A stretch of 64,000 nt of DNA from Methylocaldum sp. 14B (GTDB lineage: Bacteria > Pseudomonadota > Gammaproteobacteria > Methylococcales > Methylococcaceae): positions 1-64,000 of the forward strand of contig NZ_MSCV01000034.1 in NCBI RefSeq assembly GCF_002005105.1, given 5' to 3'. Position numbers and translations under genes: made by a program. This document shows, piece after piece, positions 36,484 through 45,347 of the stretch (its first letter is position 1; the number at the start of each line of letters is the position of its first letter). The notes beneath the pieces were generated by a model that searched no databases, was not told the origin of the DNA, and was given only the letters and a program-made list of their open reading frames with translations.

Positions 36484-37872
36484 ATGGATATGCGCAAGGT
36501 ACTGTGCTTCAATTTTCCGGCCGCTCGGAACGAATCGCTCGATCCCCTGCGGTCTCTCGAATGGACTATCTTTTCCACTGGCGATCTGAACGAGGCCAAG
36601 AATCTCATCGATCATCATCGTTTCAAGGTTGGAATGGTTTTCTTCGGTTCCGACCTGCCAAACGACTTATCCTCGATCAAGAATCTTTTCACCGCACGCC
36701 GCTCCATGGAATGGATCGGCTTGCTGGCGGCTGAGACCTTGAACAGACCGGACCTATGCGAGCTGATTTCTCGCTACTTTTACGATTATCACACCCTGCC
36801 TTTGGATACCGGGCGCCTGCAATTGACGCTCGGCCATGCTCTGGGCATGGCGGATATCTTGGAACGCACCGCAGCCTCCTCGATCCATAGAAATCGCGAG
36901 GAGCTGATCGGATGCAGCCCGGCAAGCCTCAGGCTATTCCGAACCATCAAGAAAGTCGCCGCCATCGAGGCGCCGGTATTGATCATCGGCGAGAGCGGCA
37001 CCGGAAAAGAATCGACCGCTCTCGCCATACATCGAGCCTCTACTCGATGCGACAACCCCTTTGTCAAGGTGAGCTGCGATGGATTGCCGCCGGAAGTCAT
37101 TCGATCGGAGCTGTTCGGGCACGACAAAGAACGGCATGACCGCATCCACGAACCGGGCAAGAGCCGTCTGGAAGCTGCGGCGGGAGGCACGCTGCTCTTG
37201 GATGAAGTCGGCAATCTGACCGAAGACCTTCAAACCGAATTGCTCAACTTTCTCCGGGAAGGGACCACCCCGTCAGGTAGCGACACCGCGAAAACGCCGA
37301 TCGACGTCCGGATCATCGCCACCGCTCAAACCGACCTGGAACAAACGGTAATGGACGGTCGCTTCCGGGACGATCTCTACCGGCGGCTCAAGGCTTTGAC
37401 CTTAAACGTTCCGCCGCTGCGCGAGCGTCAGGACGATATCGAACTTCTCGCCAAGCACTATCTTCGCGTGTTCGCCAACGGCGACGGCGATTCCGCCCAA
37501 GGCTTTGAGCCCGAAGCATTGAAAGCGATGCGTCGTTACGAGTGGCCCGGCAATATTCGCGAGTTGATCAACCGGATCAAACGGGCCAAGGTCATGTGCG
37601 AAGGTCCTTTGATCAACTCGGCGGACCTGGGCTTGAACGACTTCCATCCGAGCTTTGGCAGAGTATTCGACCATCCTATGACCCTGGAAGAAGCCAAAGA
37701 CCAAACCGAAAAGGAAATTATCCAGCTTACGCTGCAAGCCACGGAAAACAATATTTCTCGTGCGGCGCGGCAATTGGCGGTGTCGCGCATGACACTCTAT
37801 CGTTTGATGTACAAACATCAGATCAGAAGCCATTGGGTCGGGGAAAATTTGGGAATCGCGGTCCAGGAATGA
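36484..37872 (+). CDS. VpsR-like AAA+ transcriptional regulator without GAFTGA
   Basis: 462 aa from the ATG at 36484, which has a strong AGGAAGGA ribosome site; a longer reading from 36403 is less likely. N-terminal receiver-like domain (about 1-125) without an obvious phospho-Asp site motif. AAA+ domain with GESGTGKEST and GGTLLLDEVGNL. At the GAFTGA position it reads DKERHDRIHEPG, so contact with sigma54 is missing. The C-terminal Fis-type helix ends in SRAARQLAVSRMTLYRLM. This is the VpsR pattern: a c-di-GMP-responsive activator of polysaccharide genes with sigma70 in Vibrio. Nearby glycan genes fit, but targets are not shown. Confidence 0.8.
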   Translation: MDMRKVLCFNFPAARNESLDPLRSLEWTIFSTGDLNEAKNLIDHHRFKVGMVFFGSDLPNDLSSIKNLFTARRSMEWIGLLAAETLNRPDLCELISRYFYDYHTLPLDTGRLQLTLGHALGMADILERTAASSIHRNREELIGCSPASLRLFRTIKKVAAIEAPVLIIGESGTGKESTALAIHRASTRCDNPFVKVSCDGLPPEVIRSELFGHDKERHDRIHEPGKSRLEAAAGGTLLLDEVGNLTEDLQTELLNFLREGTTPSGSDTAKTPIDVRIIATAQTDLEQTVMDGRFRDDLYRRLKALTLNVPPLRERQDDIELLAKHYLRVFANGDGDSAQGFEPEALKAMRRYEWPGNIRELINRIKRAKVMCEGPLINSADLGLNDFHPSFGRVFDHPMTLEEAKDQTEKEIIQLTLQATENNISRAARQLAVSRMTLYRLMYKHQIRSHWVGENLGIAVQE

Positions 37873-38135
37873 GCGTCCCACGATCCGCTTCATAGTGCAG
37901 CCCATATCGATTGGCCGATCGGATCCGGCCGATTTTATATCTCATCCAATTTGAGCCGGATCAGAGCGACGCCTCCACCAAGGGGCGTCGCGAAATCGAT
38001 CGTAGCGTGCCCGAAACGCGCACTTGCGAACCGCCCATGAGAGTTGACGCGATGTTCAAGGTTGAGATCACTTGCATGACGCGGCAAGTTCAACATATCT
38101 CGACCACTCGCCAGATTTGACGGGATAAATGGGGG

Positions 38136-38828
38136 CTAATCCCCCACCGGTGAAATGCTGAACTCAAGAAGGTCGGTTTCTTGCCGTAGCCTATCGGCAA
38201 GCCGGCTGAAATGGACTAGATCGTAAGTGCGGATGACCATGCAGTACTCGAAGGCTTTGCCGCTGTCGACAAGACGGTAGCTCATGCCCGCGATGCGCGC
38301 CTTGTATTGAACGATCAACGCACAGACGGACGATTCATCGGGCGCCGAATCCCTCGAATACCGCAGCCTCAGCTGGGCGTATTGTTGGCTCGGTATCCAG
38401 TACTCGATCAATCGGAACAGAGCCAGAGTACCCAAGACCGCACCCGTAACCAGAATCGCGGGGTAATAGAAGCCTATGCCGTAAAGAATGCCGAGGGCGG
38501 CAGTCATCCAGATGGATGCGGCCGTGGTCAGGCCGCGGATGGTGAGCCTTTCCTTGAAGATCACCCCGGCCCCCAGAAAGCCGATGCCCGTCATGATGCC
38601 TTGGGCCATGCGCGTCGGATCGGTCTGAATCGTGTCCAGCGGAACACCCTTCAACCACAGCCTCTGGTAGCCGGTCAGCAACATCAGTAGCGCTGAAGCC
38701 AGACAGACCAGAGCATGCGTGCGAAATCCGGCCGGACGACCGTGAAAGGTACGTTCGAGTCCGATAAGGGCGCCGGCCGTCCATGCGCTCCCTAAACGGA
38801 TCGCGATTTCGAGGTATTCGTCGCTCAT
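38136..38828 (-). CDS. MgtC/SapB family membrane protein
   Basis: 230 aa. Four to five membrane helices in the first 150 residues with GALIGLERTFHGRPAGFRTHALVCL, the family signature, then a cytoplasmic C-terminal ACT-like domain (about 155-230). MgtC-type proteins influence Mg2+ homeostasis, ATP synthase and virulence in other species; many SapB-type members are uncharacterised. It is 19 bases below an inverted-repeat cassette that also ends near the upstream acylase gene. Not adjacent to corA. Confidence 0.82.
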   Translation of the reverse strand: MSDEYLEIAIRLGSAWTAGALIGLERTFHGRPAGFRTHALVCLASALLMLLTGYQRLWLKGVPLDTIQTDPTRMAQGIMTGIGFLGAGVIFKERLTIRGLTTAASIWMTAALGILYGIGFYYPAILVTGAVLGTLALFRLIEYWIPSQQYAQLRLRYSRDSAPDESSVCALIVQYKARIAGMSYRLVDSGKAFEYCMVIRTYDLVHFSRLADRLRQETDLLEFSISPVGD

Positions 38829-38846
38829 AACGTCCTCCCTAGCGCA

Positions 38847-38974
38847 GCAATGCCGTTAAGTTAAGCCGTCATGCCGGCATCCAGGACACAAGGATGTGAT
38901 TCAGGCCAATGCCCTCCGTGGCTTCTAGATTCCGACGAAGAATGACGAAGCAGGACCTGACTTAACGGCATTGC
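38847..38974. repeat. Inverted-repeat cassette between acylase and mgtC
   Basis: A perfect 15-bp terminal inverted repeat, GCAATGCCGTTAAGT at 38847-38861 and ACTTAACGGCATTGC at 38960-38974, bounds 128 bp. The interior has CGTCATGCCGGCATCC and a TTCTAGATTCCG...GAATGACG part, reminiscent of dispersed repeats in many proteobacteria, but no GTAG-headed REP. It fills nearly the whole gap between the acylase stop (38990) and the mgtC start (38828), so it may separate their transcription. Confidence 0.7.
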
Positions 38975-38989
38975 CCGGTGCAGGCCGGA

Positions 38990-41356
38990 TTATTCGGGAA
39001 TCAGCGTCAAATGATGTTTGGCCGCACCCGGCAGGAAAGGCAAAGCAACGCCTTTGAGCCAGGCTTGCTGCTGGTCGCGGTAATGCACCGAGAACGGGTG
39101 CCCGGATTGGCCGCCCGGCATATGGAGAATGCCGTCCTCGGGATGATTCGGCGACACCGCCATGCGCTCGCTGGCGCCGTGGCCGTCAAACAGCACTCGC
39201 ACGCAGAAGCTGCCGCAGCCGCTCGCGGGCTCCTCGGGCATATCCAGAACCCAGCCGGCGAGTGTGAACGTCTGACTGAACGGATGGCTCAAATGGACCC
39301 GGTTGATCTCACCCCATGCCAAATTCTCCAATCGGTCGACGCCGTTCCGCTGCTTGGCCTCTTCGGCACTGCGGCGGAGCGTCTCGATCAAAAAACTGCG
39401 CCAATCGGCATATTGCCGATCCGGCAGCGTTTCCGGAACCTGTTCCGTGAGCAGCGTACGAAGCGGCGTTTCCTGCTCGCGCCAGGCATAGGCGAAATTC
39501 GGATCGGCCGCCGCGCACCGACTCACCAGAGGAGCGAACACGGCTTTTGCGAGATTTCGCCGCCACTCGACCAATAGCCCTATACCGATGCTATCGGCAT
39601 CGAGCCGGCCGTTCCAGCGTTCGATCGAGCGCTTCGCCTCCGCCAGAATTGCGTCTTCTGGCTCACCGTTCAGCACGGACAAGGCCAGGCGGCGATAGAA
39701 CTCGTAAAACTCGCTGACCGTATCGAGCTGCAAGGCCAGCATATCCTGTTCCGAAACCCGAGGCATCCCCTTAAGCGTCTCGGCGATTCGGTAGGCGCGG
39801 TAGCTGTAGGAGAAGTTGTGGCCGATCACGTAAGGATATTCCTTGCCCAAAGTACGATTGTTGGCGGTTGCAAGAAACCCTTCGGCGGGATCGACGACCC
39901 GCGGCAGTTCTTCGGGCGGAATGAATCCGTCCCAGCGGGCGCTACCGTTTGCCCAGGAAACGCTGACGCTCCCGTCGAAGCCCACCCGCCTCGGGAAAAA
40001 GCCCATGTAAGTCCAGGCGATGTGCCCCGCATCGTCCGCCAGAACGACATTCTGGGGCGGCGCGCCGGCGCGGTTCACGACTGCCATGGCCTCATTCAGG
40101 GTTTTGACGCGGTCCATCCCCAGTAATCCCAGATTCACGGCTCGCGGGTCCAGCGCAGTCCAACGGACCGCCACAGGCTGGCCGAGCAGCGGCTCCGGTG
40201 CGAGCGGCCCCCAAACCGTGCTCTTCAGCTCGAGGGGCTCGGCACTGCCATCCTTAACGACTATGGTCTCGGTCCGGGTCTCGAACCGACGCCAGCCTTC
40301 CGGCGTCCGGTATCGGCCGGGATCGGCGGGATCCAGTTCGACCCGCACCAAATCCAGCAAATCGGCGTCTACATTGGTAAATCCCCAAACCACATGACGG
40401 TTGCTGCCGACTACGACCAGCGGCACTCCCGGCAGAGTGACACCCGACAAATCCACATCTCCGTAGAACAGCCGGGCACGATACCAAATATTCGGCACCG
40501 AAAGTCCCAAGTGCATGTCGTTGGCCACAATGGCGCGCCCATCCTTGGTTTTAGTTCCGCCCACCGCCCAGTTGTTCGAACCGATGCTGGGCGCTTCCGG
40601 CTCGATGACGCTGCCGAGCTTCTGGTCTCCGACCTCCTCGATCAAGCTCGCGATCGATTTCACCGGAACCGGGCGCGCCGGCCGGTGCGAATCGCCACCG
40701 CCCAAGAGAACGGTAACGTAGGGATCGGTGTCGGGAGTCAGGAAAGCGGTCACCTCGGCAGGAAGGAGACGATCCATCAGCGTAAGGGTTCGCTCGTCCT
40801 TGTCATGTCCGTTCAACGTTTGAAACATGCCCAGCGCGACCAGCATGCTGTCCTCCAGCCGCCAGGCATCGGGATGATAAGCCAGGACGCGGAACTCGAA
40901 CGGCAAGGCCTTAGCCCGGGAGATGAACGCATTCACGCCATCCGTGTAGGCTTGCAAAACCTTGCGTTGATCCGCCGGCATCCGGTTCACAGCATCCTCG
41001 GCCGCGCGCTGAAACTGGTAAGCTCTTTGCCGTTTATCGAGGAGCAACGCTTTCGCGCCGAAAACTTCCGCCAATCGTCCGGCCGTCTTGCGCCTCATCA
41101 GATCCATTTGGAAAAGCCGGTCGCGCGCATGGAGATACCCCAGCACGCGGAATGCATCCTCCCGCGTTTCCACCCGCACCGACGGAATTCCGAACTCATC
41201 CGCTTCCACCTCGGCCTTTTCGGAGAGTCCTGGCAACCCCGCCTCGCCGTCCATGACCGGCAGCGACTGGGCAATCCTGTCAATCTGATAAGCGGCGGGC
41301 GCAATGACGAACAGCAACGCGAAACCGAACAAATATAAGAACCGTTTAGCATTCAT
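38990..41356 (-). CDS. Penicillin acylase family Ntn hydrolase
   Basis: 788 aa. One N-terminal membrane anchor/signal (about residues 4-26), alpha chain, then the autoprocessing junction IGSNNWAVGG, in which the Ser near residue 260 is the nucleophile that becomes the beta-chain N-terminus. Then SDLSGVTLPGVPLVVVGSNRHVVWGF and the C-terminal NNRTLG/HNFSYSYRAYRI region. The family cleaves penicillin G, N-acyl homoserine lactones or acyl amides; quorum-signal degradation is one option, unproven. Periplasmic. It is divergent from rph across 97 bases. Confidence 0.85.
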   Translation of the reverse strand: MNAKRFLYLFGFALLFVIAPAAYQIDRIAQSLPVMDGEAGLPGLSEKAEVEADEFGIPSVRVETREDAFRVLGYLHARDRLFQMDLMRRKTAGRLAEVFGAKALLLDKRQRAYQFQRAAEDAVNRMPADQRKVLQAYTDGVNAFISRAKALPFEFRVLAYHPDAWRLEDSMLVALGMFQTLNGHDKDERTLTLMDRLLPAEVTAFLTPDTDPYVTVLLGGGDSHRPARPVPVKSIASLIEEVGDQKLGSVIEPEAPSIGSNNWAVGGTKTKDGRAIVANDMHLGLSVPNIWYRARLFYGDVDLSGVTLPGVPLVVVGSNRHVVWGFTNVDADLLDLVRVELDPADPGRYRTPEGWRRFETRTETIVVKDGSAEPLELKSTVWGPLAPEPLLGQPVAVRWTALDPRAVNLGLLGMDRVKTLNEAMAVVNRAGAPPQNVVLADDAGHIAWTYMGFFPRRVGFDGSVSVSWANGSARWDGFIPPEELPRVVDPAEGFLATANNRTLGKEYPYVIGHNFSYSYRAYRIAETLKGMPRVSEQDMLALQLDTVSEFYEFYRRLALSVLNGEPEDAILAEAKRSIERWNGRLDADSIGIGLLVEWRRNLAKAVFAPLVSRCAAADPNFAYAWREQETPLRTLLTEQVPETLPDRQYADWRSFLIETLRRSAEEAKQRNGVDRLENLAWGEINRVHLSHPFSQTFTLAGWVLDMPEEPASGCGSFCVRVLFDGHGASERMAVSPNHPEDGILHMPGGQSGHPFSVHYRDQQQAWLKGVALPFLPGAAKHHLTLIPE

Positions 41357-41453
41357 GAGCGATTATCGTGACTTCTGTTATGGATCACCGGTAAAAAGCG
41401 AGGGCAATTGAATTCGGGTATACTGCCCCGATTTTCGAAGAGCGAGCAATACC

Positions 41454-42182
41454 ATGAGACCGAGCGGACGCCAGCCGGATGAACTGCGAGAGATCGCATT
41501 GACCTGCAATTATACGAAACACGCGGAAGGCTCGGTGCTCGTCGAATTCGGCGATACCCGCGTGATCTGCACGGCCAGCATCGAAGAAAAAGTACCGCCT
41601 TTCCTCAAAGGTAAGGGCAGCGGGTGGATTACAGCGGAATACGGCATGTTGCCGCGCTCCACGCATGAGCGGATGGGAAGGGAGGCAGCCAGAGGCAAAC
41701 AGGGCGGCCGCACCATGGAAATCCAGCGGCTCATCGGACGTTCCCTGCGGGCGGCGCTGAACCTGGAAGCCCTTGGCGAGCGGACCATCACCATCGACTG
41801 TGACGTGATCCAAGCGGACGGCGGTACCCGAACGGCCTCGATTACCGGGGGCTATGTGGCCTTGTCCCTGGCCGTAGGCAATCTGATGAAGCAAAGAAAG
41901 CTCCGGATCAATCCTATCCACGGCCAAATCGCTTCGGTGTCGGTCGGCATCTACAAGGGCGTGCCGGTGCTGGACTTGGACTACCGCGAGGACTGCGAGG
42001 CAGAGACCGACATGAACGTGGTCATGAACGAGGCCGGCGCCTATGTGGAGGTTCAAGGCACGGCGGAAGGTCATGCCTTCAGACGAGATGAACTCAACAC
42101 CATGCTCGATTTGGCCGGCAAAGGAATCGCAGAATTATTGGCTCATCAGCGAGCCGCGCTCGAAAATTGCAAAGCCGGCTGA
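41454..42182 (+). CDS. rph: Ribonuclease PH
   Basis: 242 aa, full length. Starts [14 protein letters not shown], with [28 protein letters not shown] and [19 protein letters not shown] for phosphate and RNA contact. Phosphorolytic 3' trimming of tRNA precursors as a hexamer in the cytoplasm. In many gammaproteobacteria rph is followed by rdgB; here a carbonic anhydrase on the other strand is inserted between them. Promoter: an isolated TATACT near 41418 without a clear -35. Confidence 0.95.
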   Translation: MRPSGRQPDELREIALTCNYTKHAEGSVLVEFGDTRVICTASIEEKVPPFLKGKGSGWITAEYGMLPRSTHERMGREAARGKQGGRTMEIQRLIGRSLRAALNLEALGERTITIDCDVIQADGGTRTASITGGYVALSLAVGNLMKQRKLRINPIHGQIASVSVGIYKGVPVLDLDYREDCEAETDMNVVMNEAGAYVEVQGTAEGHAFRRDELNTMLDLAGKGIAELLAHQRAALENCKAG

Positions 42183-42215
42183 AGCCGGCTTTGCCTCAGA
42201 CCATCCCGGAACGCC

Positions 42216-42794
42216 TTATAGCGGACGTCCGGCAGCCATGGCCGCCGGCACCTCCACCAGCTTGCCCGATCTTACGTCGTAGATGAAACCGTAGATGGGA
42301 ATGTTCTTCGGCACCAGGACATGATTGCGGATACGCATCACGTCCTCGGCAACGCTCTGTTCCTGATTCTTGATGGTCAGCCAGTTGATGTACTTGCCGT
42401 CGGTACACCCCGGCCCCTTACCCACATCGTGCCAACCGCTGGCGTCGATGGTCGCGGTTTCGAGGCTATTGCTCAGAAGATCGCCCATGATCTCATTGGT
42501 GAACAGTTCCATACCGCAATCGGTATGGTGAATCACGAGCCATTCGCGGGTGCCGAGCAGCTTGTAGGAGATCACCAGGGAACGGATGGCGTCGTCGCTG
42601 GCCCGTCCGCCGGCATTGCGGATCACGTGGGCGTCGCCCTCGGTAAGACCGGCGTACTTGGCCGGATCGAGGCGCGCGTCCATACAGGTCAGGATCGCGA
42701 AATGCCGCCCCGGCGGCAAGGGCAAATGGCCTTTATTGAAACTCGCCGCGTACGCTTGATTAGCGCTGAGCACTTCGTTCAAGATTTGGCTCAT
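42216..42794 (-). CDS. Beta-class carbonic anhydrase
   Basis: 192 aa with an AGAGGAGAA ribosome site. Zinc ligands Cys37 (in [11 protein letters not shown]), His90 and Cys93 (VIHHTDCGM), with the Asp39-Arg41 dyad. A plant/Cab-type beta carbonic anhydrase catalysing CO2 hydration in the cytoplasm. It is oriented against the flanking rph and rdgB genes, whose usual pairing it interrupts. The short N-terminus and AAGRPL end suggest the type II (Cab-like) group. Confidence 0.9.
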   Translation of the reverse strand: MSQILNEVLSANQAYAASFNKGHLPLPPGRHFAILTCMDARLDPAKYAGLTEGDAHVIRNAGGRASDDAIRSLVISYKLLGTREWLVIHHTDCGMELFTNEIMGDLLSNSLETATIDASGWHDVGKGPGCTDGKYINWLTIKNQEQSVAEDVMRIRNHVLVPKNIPIYGFIYDVRSGKLVEVPAAMAAGRPL

Positions 42795-42919
42795 ATCTTT
42801 TTCTCCTCTGAGATTGTTATTGTTTATGACGCCGCCTGCTCAAGCAGCAGCCGACGCACCGGCTGATACGCCCCCTTCCCGGAAAGCGATTCGGCCCGCC
42901 ATCGTGAGACAAGCCGACG

Positions 42920-43519
42920 ATGAAAAAAATCCTGCTCGCCAGCAATAACCCCGGAAAGGTCCGCGAAATCCAGGCCATATTAGCAAACGATGACATAGAG
43001 ATCGTACCGCAATCCGCTTTCGGAGTCCCGGATATCGAGGAGGTCGGATTGACCTTTGTCGAGAATGCGATTCTGAAAGCTCGGCACGCCAGCCAGCTTT
43101 CCGGCCTGCCCGCCATAGCCGATGATTCGGGACTGGAAGTCAACGCCTTGGGCGGCGCGCCCGGCGTTTTCTCGGCCCGATATGCCGGCCCCGGCGCGAA
43201 CGATGCCGAAAATAACGCCAAGCTGCTCCGCGAACTGGAGAATATTCCGGACGCCGAGCGGACCGCCCGATTTCGCTGCGTCATGGTTTTTCTGCGCCAC
43301 GCGCAGGACCCGAGCCCATTGATCGGACAAGGCGTATGGGAAGGCATCATTCTGCGCGAACCGCGCGGCAAAGGAGGCTTCGGTTACGATCCGCTGTTTT
43401 TCGTGCTGGAAAAAAACTGCACCTCGGCCGAATTGTCCCCGGACGAAAAAAATCGCCTAAGCCACCGCGGCAAAGCTCTGCGGGAACTCGTGGCGCAAAT
43501 GCGCGATTCGGCTAAATGA
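42920..43519 (+). CDS. rdgB: XTP/dITP diphosphatase
   Basis: 199 aa, normal size. SNNPGKVREIQAIL at the N-terminus, FVENAILKARHAS (catalytic Glu), and ADDSGLEVNALGGAPGVFSARYAG, then GGFGYDPLFF. It removes non-canonical ITP/XTP to keep them out of DNA; homodimer, Mg2+-dependent. Probably once followed rph directly. Confidence 0.95.
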   Translation: MKKILLASNNPGKVREIQAILANDDIEIVPQSAFGVPDIEEVGLTFVENAILKARHASQLSGLPAIADDSGLEVNALGGAPGVFSARYAGPGANDAENNAKLLRELENIPDAERTARFRCVMVFLRHAQDPSPLIGQGVWEGIILREPRGKGGFGYDPLFFVLEKNCTSAELSPDEKNRLSHRGKALRELVAQMRDSAK

Positions 43520-43536
43520 GCGTTCGGCCGATATTC

Positions 43537-44370
43537 CTACGGGACGATGGCGGGGCATTTCGATGAAACGGCCTCGGGGGAATGATCTTTATGAAATTCC
43601 TCGGTATAGGCATGCGCCGAAAAGATCAGCAGCACGCCGGCACTGATCATGGCGATTTGTTGAAATGCGGCACTGGCATTGGTGCGGTGGTGCAAACTGG
43701 GAATCAGGTCCGCAACCGCTACATAAATGAAACTCGATGCCGCCAAGGCGAGGAAATAAGGCAGCGCCTCGCGCAGATTTTCCAAGCTGTAATACGCCAG
43801 GACACCGCCCAGCAGAGTTGCCAAACTGGACAGCAGATTGTAGAGCAAGGCCTTGGGACGGCTATAACCGCTTTTCAAAAGAATCGCAAAATCGCCTACT
43901 TCCTGGGGAATCTCATGGGCGAACACCGCCAGGCTCGTGACTATCCCCAGATGTACATCGGTAAGAAAAGCCGCGGCGATCAGCACGCCATCCACGAAAT
44001 TGTGGATACCGTCGCCCAATACGATGAGAGTGCCGGCCGGCTGGTGAAAGTGGTCGTCCGTATGCGTCTCGCAGTCGCCGGCGTGGCAATGCCGCCAAAG
44101 CAGCAGTTTTTCCAACAAAAATAGCGCCAAGATTCCGAGAAGAACGGCGGCGAAGACGCTCTCCGACTGCTCCGTGCCGACCGTTTCGACAGCATGGGGC
44201 AAAAGATCCAGAAACGCCACGCTCAATAACGCGCCCAAGGCGAAGCTGATGCCGTGAGGGAGCACGCGGGGATGATGATGGTCGGGAATCATCAGGAACA
44301 GCGATGCCGCAAGGACGCTCAAAACGCCGCCGATCAAGGTAAAAATAATTATCCAGAGGAGAAGGTTCAT
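43537..44370 (-). CDS. ZIP family metal transporter
   Basis: 277 aa, eight predicted membrane helices. The helix 4 motif is GDGIHNFVDGVLIAA and helix 5 VFAHEIPQEVGDFAIL, the His-based binuclear metal site. A His-rich N-terminal loop DHHHPRVLPH (about residues 30-39) and a short loop HCHAGDCETHTDDHFH between helices 3 and 4 supply more metal ligands. It transports Zn2+ or other divalents into the cytoplasm. The start is 9 bases below a 242-bp inverted-repeat cassette. Confidence 0.9.
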   Translation of the reverse strand: MNLLLWIIIFTLIGGVLSVLAASLFLMIPDHHHPRVLPHGISFALGALLSVAFLDLLPHAVETVGTEQSESVFAAVLLGILALFLLEKLLLWRHCHAGDCETHTDDHFHQPAGTLIVLGDGIHNFVDGVLIAAAFLTDVHLGIVTSLAVFAHEIPQEVGDFAILLKSGYSRPKALLYNLLSSLATLLGGVLAYYSLENLREALPYFLALAASSFIYVAVADLIPSLHHRTNASAAFQQIAMISAGVLLIFSAHAYTEEFHKDHSPEAVSSKCPAIVP

Positions 44371-44378
44371 GTCTTATT

Positions 44379-44620
44379 TAAACCTAGAAGCGGCGGTTGG
44401 ACGTGCCCGAGTGTGCGGCAGGCGGACCGGATAGCAAGGCGCGACGACGCGGCGGGGTATTCTCCCGCGAGGAGGAGCAACGCCGCCAGCCGGTCCGCCT
44501 GCCGTGCAATCGGGTACGTAGCGGCGTCACCCAAACGGTGACGTAGGTAGAAGGTAGGGCAATAAGGATTCATGGAACTTTTCTAGTTATTTAAGCGGTC
44601 AACCGCTGTTTCTAGGTTTA
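44379..44620. repeat. Two-level inverted-repeat cassette between pgeF and ZIP gene
   Basis: The outer arm, TAAACCTAGAAGCGGCGGTT (44379-44398), pairs with AACCGCTGTTTCTAGGTTTA (44601-44620), 18 of 20 identical. An inner arm of 30 bp (44401-44430 versus 44490-44519) pairs at 26 of 30, with a perfect 15-bp core CGGCAGGCGGACCGG. A GTAG-headed hairpin with GTCACC/GGTGAC stem (44518-44542) adds a REP-like unit. The cassette almost fills the 251-bp gap, 2 bases from the pgeF stop. Together these would fold into a very long hairpin in RNA or single-stranded DNA. Confidence 0.78.
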
Positions 44621-44621
44621 T

Positions 44622-45347
44622 TTATTCGCGCCAGATCAACGTAGCCATGCGGCCCGTCACGCGGTCGCGGCGATAGGAAAAAAAATCGTCGGCATTACCG
44701 AAAGTGCAAAAGCCCCCGCCGTAGATTGCCGAAATTCCGACATCGTTCAGTACGATACGTGCGAGGTGATAAAGATCCGCCAGCCATTTTGCGTTCTCCG
44801 TTTGGCAAAACGCGGCGGCGAATGCCGCTCTCTTGCGGACGAAGGTCTCCCGGACCTCATGACCTACCTCGAACGCGTCCGGACCGATTGCAGGCCCGAG
44901 CCACGCCAACAAATCATCGCCTTCAAGCGCTTCGACGGCGGCTTCGATGACGCCCGCCGCAAGCCCTTTCCAGCCGGCGTGCACCGCCGCGACCCGATCG
45001 CCTTCCTTCGAACACAGCAAAACGGGCAGGCAATCCGCCGTCATGACCGTGCAAACGATGCCGGTTTGGCATGTGAATGCGGCATCCGCGCTTCGATAGG
45101 TCGATACGTCGGCCCGAATGACGTGTTTTCCGTGCACTTGATTCAGCCACACGGGTTCCGCGGGCAGGCTCAAGGCCTCCCGCAGCCGATGCCGGTTTTC
45201 CGAGACCCGACTCGGCTCGTCCCCGACGTGAGCGCCGAGGTTGAGGCTCCGATATGGGCCTATGCTCACCCCGCCCCGGCGCAACGTGCTCGCCGCCCGG
45301 ACGCCGGGCGGCACGGGCCACTCGGGTTCGATCCAGAATCGGCTCAT
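44622..45347 (-). CDS. pgeF: PgeF/YfiH (LACC1-like) purine nucleoside hydrolase/oxidase
   Basis: 241 aa from the ATG at 45347, which overlaps the rluD stop (ATGA). Zinc-site residues in the LNLGAHVGDEPSRVSENR, TADCLPVLL and VHAGWKGLAAGVIEAA segments (His-Cys-His trio). The family (COG1496) was named polyphenol oxidase but is now known to phosphorolyse or deaminate purine nucleosides and to affect cell wall precursor fidelity. Cytoplasmic. Its operon with rluD is the standard gammaproteobacterial order. Confidence 0.9.
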   Translation of the reverse strand: MSRFWIEPEWPVPPGVRAASTLRRGGVSIGPYRSLNLGAHVGDEPSRVSENRHRLREALSLPAEPVWLNQVHGKHVIRADVSTYRSADAAFTCQTGIVCTVMTADCLPVLLCSKEGDRVAAVHAGWKGLAAGVIEAAVEALEGDDLLAWLGPAIGPDAFEVGHEVRETFVRKRAAFAAAFCQTENAKWLADLYHLARIVLNDVGISAIYGGGFCTFGNADDFFSYRRDRVTGRMATLIWRE

